The notes under the pieces were generated by a model that saw only the letters and a list, made by a program, of their open reading frames with translations, did no database searches and had not been told where the DNA came from. The translations under genes were made by a program, and so were the position numbers. A DNA stretch of 64,000 nucleotides from Rhynchonema sp. JSB1_4 (taxonomy: Eukaryota; Nematoda; Chromadorea; Monhysterida; Xyalidae), in NCBI GenBank assembly GCA_030248065.1, contig JASAMV010002673.1, positions 1 through 64,000 of the forward strand, in the 5' to 3' direction. Shown here piece after piece: positions 61,422-64,000 of the stretch (positions within the stretch are counted from its first letter, which is position 1; each line of letters begins with the position of its first letter).

Positions 61422-63975
61422 AATTCTCACTGAAATTTATCGCCCTCCTAACTACCTCGGTTCAAACTCCGCTCTTTTCAGGGATTTTCTTGGACATTTT
61501 GAGAAAATCTTTGAATTGAGGGATCCCTGTATCCTTTTTGGTGACCTAAATTTCCCAAATATTAATTGGCCCTTCTTTTCTGCACCCTCCCAAACAGAAA
61601 AATTATTTTTGGAAACTATCCAGACTTCTGGCGCCACCCAATTAGTCAACACTCCAACTCGTGGTCCAAATTTATTGGATTTGGTTTTTGTGACCGACAC
61701 CACCAAAATCACCCAAGTTGAGGTGCCCACTAGTCTTGGAGACGTTGAGAGCGACCACCGTCCCGTCTGGCTCACAACCAGTTATACGACATCCAAATGT
61801 CGTAAAATTACACGTTTTCGGAACTGGGGACGAGCCAAATGGGACGTGATGGAAGCATTTCTTTCCTTCAATATCCCCTGGGATGAAATTCTTTATGGCC
61901 CTTTTTCTGACCCTCTATCTACCTGGGATGCTATCAAATTAGCATGCCAAATGGCCATTAAAGAATTTGTACCCATCTCACGCGTCTCCTCGACAACCGG
62001 GTATATGCCCGATTGGTCGCCTCAGCTTTCTCGCCTGCGTAGAACTGAGTCCCGTCTGCGCTCGCGCATGCATCGGGAACCAAATATCAACACCTATTAT
62101 TCCCGTTGCAAAATCTCTCGCATCATTCGCCGACGCAAGCGGGGCTGGGTCCGTAGGCGGGAACAGTCGTTGGTCACAAATCCAAGCCCAAAAAAGTTTT
62201 GGAGTTACATCAAACGCAAAATCAGCCCTAGGACTGATCTTCCTGATGTAACTGACGCCGATGGCGTGCTGCACACAGAGGACAAGGACAAGGCCATTGC
62301 CTTCAACACCTATTTTGCCTCTGTCTTTAATTCCAACCTTGGAATTACAGGCACAATTCCTCTGTGTGCAGCCCATCCCGTTCCGGACATGGAGGAAATA
62401 ATTTGCTCTCCCCCCATTCTCTTTCAATTTTTTCGAAAATTACCCGCCAAAACTTCCCCTGGCCCAGACGGGATCACATCGGCCAACTTGAAAAAGTTGG
62501 GCATCGGCCTCGTGGAACAATTCTCATTCCTTTTCAACCAAATTCTCCACACCGGTGTTGTTCCTGATGATTTCAAGTCGGCCGATGTGATCCCAATACC
62601 GAAGAAAAATCCCCCAATACCCAAGGAAAAATTCCCAAAAAATGTCACTAAATATCGTCCCATTTCTCTACATCCTCCTCCTGCAAACTTTTGGAGACCT
62701 TTGTTAACTCAAAGGTCATGGCCCATCTTCAAAAACATAATTTATTATCTCCCTTCCAATTCGGTTTCATCCCTGGTCGCTCTGTAGAGGCTCAGCTATT
62801 GTGCTGCATGGGACAGCAGCGTTAGAGCGTGGGAACGCAGTGGACATCATTTACCTAGACAGCCAAAAGGCTTTCGACACTGTCCCCCACTCTGCGCTGC
62901 TGCAAAAACTGCAGCACGACACTTTTCCCCGCCATTTACTCATTTGGGTATCCTCATACCTAAATGGGCGGTCACAGCGGGTTCGGGTCGGGGACGCAGT
63001 TGGGTGGATTCCGGTCACCTCCGGCGTCGCACAGGGCAGTGTTTTCGGCCCGACCCTTTTTCTCATCTACATAAATGATGTCGTCAAGTGGTACATCCAG
63101 GTACCTATCTGTATCTCTACGCTGATGATATCAAAATTTACAGGGAAATCCGGAAGGCCTCAGACCACAAAATCCTCCAGGGTGACATAAATGCGGTCAT
63201 TAGTTGGCTCTCTGCAAATGGCATGGCTCTTGCCAGCCATAAGAGCGTCACAGTAAGGCTTGGGAATCGCCCCCAAGTCCCCCCTGTCTATTTCTGTGGG
63301 AATGAGCAAATTATTTCACCACCCCATGTCCGGGACTTGGGTGTCCTAATAGACCAACAAAACTTGAAATTTGAATCACATATTGGTAAAATTGTGGCTG
63401 ACGCCAGTAGAATGGAGAAGACCATCCGCCGAAACTTCCACAGTCGAAATCTCGATTTCCTCAGAAAACTATACTTGGCTTATGTTCGCCCATTGCTGGA
63501 ATTCTCCATGTCCATTTGGTCCCCTCAAAATGTCACTTTAGCTAAAAAACGTTGAAAAAATTCAACGTCGGTTCACCCACTATTTACCCGGCATGCAGAC
63601 ACTGTCTTATCAACAGCGTTTGCATGCCCTGAAATTTAGACCCCCAATTGACTCGGCCGGACCGTGAACGATCTTGTGCTTGTGTACAAGGTCATTCACG
63701 GTCACATACCTGGGGTAACCAAGGAATCCTTCTTTCCATCTCGTGACACCGGCCGCCCAACCCGAGGGCACTCCCACGGTTTGTGTCGAGTCCATGGCGC
63801 GGGTGCAGACTTGTCCGGGTACTGGGCCTATCGTGTCGTGGACCTCTGGAACAGGCTCCCAGAGGACGTCGTCTCTGCTGCCTCAATTGCGGCCTTTAAA
63901 ACTAAACTAAACTCACGTGGTCGAGACGTAGTTTCTTGCCACATTTCATCAAAATTCTCAGCTGTCGTTGACTGA
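61422..63975 (+). mobile_element. CR1/L2-like LINE, 5'-truncated and frameshifted
   Basis: A non-LTR retrotransposon remnant. It opens inside the apurinic-like endonuclease (EIYRPPNY, then GDLNFPNINW and SDHRPVW). The reverse transcriptase follows: SPGPDGI, KYRPISLH, KAFDTVPHSALL, GSVFGPTLFLIYINDV and YADDIKIYREI. A C-terminal RLPEDVVSAASIAAFK-type tail ends at a stop at 63975. The reading frame is broken near 62745-62800, 63085-63130, 63550 and 63660, so it is not functional. The RT block order and tail fit the CR1/L2/jockey assemblage; the exact clade needs a tree. The 5' end abuts the foldback MITE. Confidence 0.88.
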
Positions 63976-64000
63976 TCCCCTCAGTCACTGGGTTGCTGCT
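63976..64000. other. Window end
   Basis: 25 bp after the LINE stop; too short to show a 3' tail repeat. Confidence 0.5.

Overview
The window looks like a gene-containing, repeat-rich piece of a nematode chromosome. The main reason is a twelve-exon gene of the nematode LPR (lipocalin-related) type. Around it sit a cyclic-nucleotide-gated channel beta subunit of TAX-2 type, a divergent nicotinic-type receptor, a short ionotropic-receptor-like channel and a secreted PAN/apple-like protein. All have small exons, canonical GT/AG introns and signal peptides or membrane segments. I cannot name the species. The exon models are mine, assembled by eye from splice sites and reading phase; no search was run.

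Layout. 1-4.97 kb: a satellite array of about 139-bp units, split by an 894-bp non-autonomous LTR element (TRIM type) with perfect 4-bp target duplications. 4.98-6.66 kb: a 99-bp minisatellite split by a hAT-type MITE. 7.7-10.5 kb (-): ionotropic-receptor-like gene. 11.1-14.0 kb (+): PAN-like secreted protein. 14.7-16.5 kb: two hAT-type MITEs and a tRNA-like sequence; the second MITE ends just upstream of the next gene. 16.5-19.5 kb (+): nAChR-like Cys-loop subunit. 20.4-27.2 kb (-): LPR lipocalin with a long Gly/Gln/Pro-rich N-terminal part. 27.2-31.6 kb: intergenic, with a 611-bp foldback element. 31.6-37.5 kb (-): five-exon type II membrane protein of unknown function, its introns filled by a mini-Helitron, a ~153-bp tandem array and foldback elements. 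38.4-45.7 kb (-): TAX-2-like channel, 17 exons, 855 codons in my model. 46.3-61.4 kb: a very large inverted repeat, with arms of about 6.6 kb around a spacer of about 1.15 kb and foldback MITEs at the outer ends. Both arms carry the same hAT element with the same nested Tc1-like MITE. 61.4-64 kb: a 5'-truncated, frameshifted CR1/L2-like LINE.

Three of the genes encode membrane channels (ionotropic-receptor-like, nicotinic-type, CNG beta), so a sensory or neuronal theme is possible, but nothing in the sequence links them functionally. LPR and PAN-like proteins are probably extracellular. The most unusual part is the mobile-element landscape: at least six foldback or MITE families, several with intact target-site duplications, and a ~14-kb palindrome that copied nested insertions together with their host sequence.
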